Positions 46,511-48,566 of a DNA stretch of 48,566 bases are shown here, piece by piece (the stretch's first letter is position 1; each line of letters begins with the position of its first letter). The DNA is from Cytophagales bacterium (lineage in GTDB: Bacteria; Bacteroidota; Bacteroidia; Cytophagales; Cyclobacteriaceae), in contig JAKSDO010000159.1 of NCBI GenBank assembly GCA_022360055.1, positions 1 to 48,566 of the forward strand, read 5' to 3'. The translations under genes and the position numbers were made by a program. The notes beneath the pieces were generated by a model, which was given only the letters and a program-made list of their open reading frames with translations, did no database searches and was not told the DNA's origin.

Positions 46511-46842
46511 TTCCAATCATTCTTCAATAGTAAAGACATGGCATAGAAAAAATCTACTCATTTGTTTCAAGGAAACTTAATATCAAATGAAAAAAACTAA
46601 AAAGATCCGTTCCAGAAGTACTTTGTCGGACCTGCCAAATTAGATTGGACAATATCGGCATTGGGATCAGAATTTCGCTTTTAGCTATCAGCTTTTAGCG
46701 TTGATCCAAAATTGAGATAAGGTATTACGAGTGTTGCCGGTTCTGGGATATGAGTTTAGCGTATTTGGCAAGAGATCAATTCCTGATCTGCCAAATCGCC
46801 CGTTTCTTGCGGATAATGGAGGCTAGGCGAACTTTTAATGAG
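46511..46842. other. Intergenic region between ECF sigma and fecR
   Basis: 332 bases with no ORF. Contains an imperfect hairpin at 46763-46796 and a repeated CTGCCAAAT (46626-46634 and 46788-46796). In many Bacteroidota loci the two genes are nearly adjacent, so this spacer may carry a promoter for fecR; no strong TAnnTTTG box was found. Confidence 0.5.
46763..46796. promoter_or_regulatory. Imperfect hairpin downstream of the ECF sigma gene
   Basis: ATTTGGCA plus GATCA on the left pairs with TGATC plus TGCCAAAT on the right (13 bp with a 3-nt bulge). It starts about 47 nt after the sigma stop on the minus strand. No U tract, so processing or pausing is as likely as termination. Confidence 0.4.
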
Positions 46843-47478
46843 TTATTCACCAATAAATTCGGTAATCTTTCTTTGAAGCGCTTTTAATCCTGAAGAAATC
46901 AAATTGTAAACTGATTGAGTCTTGATTCCCATAATTTTTGCAATTTCGGAACAGGATAAATTATTAAAGAACCTCAAATAGATAGCTTCCCTTTTTTGAG
47001 CTGAAAGGGCATTGAGAGCTGAATGCAACCTGGTTTCTTCCTCTTCTGTAAGGATTCTTATTTGAATTGTGCCTTTCAACCTCATTTCGAAGTTATCAAT
47101 TTCCTCAGCCCATAATTTTTTCCTGTTTTGTTTGATCTCAACCAAAAGCCTTCTGCGAAAACCGGTAAGCAGATAAGCCTTGATATTGGAAACATTACCG
47201 AGCACCTCTCTTTTCTTCCATAAATCAACAAAAAAATTATGCAGACAATCTTCAATGATTTCCTGTTGTCCAATTAGTTTATTTCCATACCTGAAAAGCA
47301 GATCTATATAATTTTCATAAATCACAGAAAATGCCGTAGTACTGCCATTTTTAAAAGCCTCCCATACCTCTAAATCCGTTTGATATTGATCCTTCTTAAA
47401 ATCATTTTCGGATATATACAAGCGAATTGTATTCTTAGATTTTCTACTTATGTCTTTTGGGTTTTCAGCTTTTAACAT
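46843..47478 (-). CDS. ECF-subfamily RNA polymerase sigma factor
   Basis: 211 residues, typical of the Bacteroidota SusC-linked ECF group. Sigma region 2 at about residues 40-105 (FSVIYENYIDLLFRYGNKLI, CLHNFFVDLWKKREVLGNVS) and region 4 at about 140-200 (LNALSAQKREAIYLRFFNNL, SCSEIAKIMGIKTQSVYNLI). It directs polymerase to target promoters, probably those of the SusCD operon. It is paired with the FecR anti-sigma factor downstream and the STN-bearing SusC, a three-part trans-envelope signalling route. ATG start with a T-rich leader and no clear Shine-Dalgarno. Confidence 0.94.
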   Translation of the reverse strand: MLKAENPKDISRKSKNTIRLYISENDFKKDQYQTDLEVWEAFKNGSTTAFSVIYENYIDLLFRYGNKLIGQQEIIEDCLHNFFVDLWKKREVLGNVSNIKAYLLTGFRRRLLVEIKQNRKKLWAEEIDNFEMRLKGTIQIRILTEEEETRLHSALNALSAQKREAIYLRFFNNLSCSEIAKIMGIKTQSVYNLISSGLKALQRKITEFIGE

Positions 47479-47843
47479 AAAAAAAGCATTTAATTCCTTA
47501 GCAGTTTCGCTGACTGCAATTATTCTATGAAGATATCACGCGCCCGCACCATCCAACTTTAAAATCCTGCAGTTCACTCATCAAAATTTCCAGCTTTTAT
47601 AAGCGCTCCATACTGCAACCGCCTTATTTGAATTCCGATCTGCTCTTAAATGAAATCAAATTCAAAAGAATAATCTCGATGCTTATGTCAAATGTAAAAT
47701 TTGAAGCTTAGAAGTACTTGGATAAATCACCAAATCTCCGGTAATCACGTCCAAAAAAACACAAAGACACGAAAAATGGGAGGATTATATATCATAATAC
47801 GATCCAGTACTGCATGTGATACGGGTATCGGATCACCAAAATT
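47479..47843. other. Intergenic region between regulator remnant and ECF sigma gene
   Basis: 365 bases, AT-rich, with an ACACAAAGACACGAAAAA low-complexity run near 47758-47776. I see no gene, no clear promoter box and no strong hairpin. ORFs crossing 47701-47994 are shadows of the regulator. Confidence 0.5.
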
Positions 47844-48566
47844 TCATGAACCTGGCAGAGCGCTTTCGGGTTGCCCATTAAAAGATTTGGAATACTCCTT
47901 TGGTGAAATTTCAAAATGTTTCCTGAAACACTTTGAGAAATATGAAGGGTCGCTAAACCCTGTCTTATATGCCACTTCGGCAACGGTTAATTGATCTGTT
48001 TTTAATAATCGGGCTACCTCCTTAATTCGGATGGATTGAATAAAATCGGAAGCTGATTTTCCTACAATTTCTTTTAATTTCATATAGAGCAGCGAGCGGC
48101 TAACGTTCATTTTCTCAATCAATACCGATACACTAAATTCGGGATCTGACAAATGTTCAAATATGATCTGAATGGCTCTCTTAACAAATTCCTCATCTTT
48201 TGAAGTAATAGTTACTTCGGCAACATAGATACCGATTTCCGAGGCGAACCGCTTTTTAACTGTTTCTTTCAATTTAAGAATATTTGTTATCCGGGCATGT
48301 AAAACTTTACTTACTTGAAACATGAATTTCTCCAAGATGCAGTTCTACCAAGCTCTTGGCTAGCGCTAAACCAATACCCAAACCTGCTTCTTCTTTCTTT
48401 TGATTGTCTGCTTGAAAAAATCTTTTAAAAATATTCCTCAAATCTTTTTCCGGAATCCCTCTGCCATTATCAGTTACAGTAAATTTGATTGAATGAAATT
48501 TATAACTGACACTTTCCGCTGTTAAAACTATTTCACCATTTTCATCGGTGAATTTGAATGCGTTGG
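47844..48566 (-). pseudogene. Hybrid two-component system regulator, receiver domain deleted and frameshifted (partial)
   Basis: Two frames meet here. From the window end to the TAA at 48307-48309 the minus strand encodes a histidine-kinase ATPase end: NAFKFTDENGEIV, VTDNGRGIPEKDL (G1 box), FKRFFQADNQ, GLGIGLALAKSLVELHLGEI. From about 48303 a different frame encodes LHARITNILKLKETVKKRFA, the segment that normally follows the receiver domain, then an AraC-type HTH (VLIEKMNVSRSLLYMKLKEI, TVAEVAYKTGFSDPSYFSKC, FRKHFEISPKEYSKS). The whole receiver domain and end of the kinase are missing and the frame changes at the junction, so no intact regulator can be made. The HTH half has an internal ATG at 48323 and could still be expressed as a short AraC-like protein. 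Left end complete, right end cut by the window. Confidence 0.8.

Noticed and set aside
1-48566. tRNA, rRNA, transposase or integrase genes
   Set aside because: No cloverleaf, ribosomal or DDE/tyrosine-recombinase signature was found on either strand.

Overview
The window looks like chromosomal DNA of a free-living Bacteroidota, probably a marine or soil Cytophagales. The order is inferred from style, not from a marker gene. The signs are two SusC/SusD pairs, abundant lipoproteins, an ECF sigma/FecR pair, a CFB-type GG-leader peptide, and a promoter matching the Bacteroidota TTTG / TAnnTTTG pattern. Almost all coding capacity on the minus strand belongs to two polysaccharide utilisation loci (PULs).

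Layout from left to right. (1) 1-2000: a six-cysteine GG-leader RiPP-type precursor (minus) diverges from an AAA_14/DUF4143 ATPase (plus), which is preceded by a 32-bp tandem repeat. (2) 2002-14391, minus strand: PUL 1. In transcription order it holds a GntR/UTRA regulator, a DUF5005/DUF4185-like lipoprotein, an Ig/lipocalin-like lipoprotein, SusC (no STN domain), SusD, a long class I mannose-6-phosphate isomerase, and a GH92 alpha-mannosidase fused to a C-terminal SGNH esterase. This reads as import and breakdown of an acylated mannoside, delivering fructose-6-phosphate. (3) 14897-16472, plus: a BlaI/MecI-type repressor and an M56 (BlaR1-like) membrane protease, with a dyad operator overlapping the promoter. 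(4) 16788-47478, minus strand: PUL 2. In transcription order it holds an ECF sigma factor, a FecR anti-sigma, SusC with an STN domain, SusD, a strong terminator, a giant FG-GAP/ASPIC-UnbV lipoprotein, a small unknown lipoprotein, two more giant FG-GAP/ASPIC lipoproteins, a GH5-like glycosidase, a fourth FG-GAP/ASPIC lipoprotein, and three GH127-superfamily (beta-L-arabinofuranosidase) enzymes. (5) 47844-48566: a hybrid two-component regulator whose receiver domain has been deleted; it runs off the window.

PUL 2 is the most interesting part. An outer-membrane glycan importer with its own sigma/anti-sigma switch is coupled to four paralogous, roughly 1,100-residue, calcium-motif-rich surface lipoproteins of unknown role and to three arabinofuranosidase-family enzymes. 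The working inference is a surface system that captures and trims beta-L-arabinofuranosylated glycans or glycoproteins. The locus also shows decay: a frameshifted sulfatase C-terminus, an enolase-superfamily C-terminal remnant, and the gutted regulator. No rRNA, tRNA, CRISPR array, transposase or replication origin was seen.
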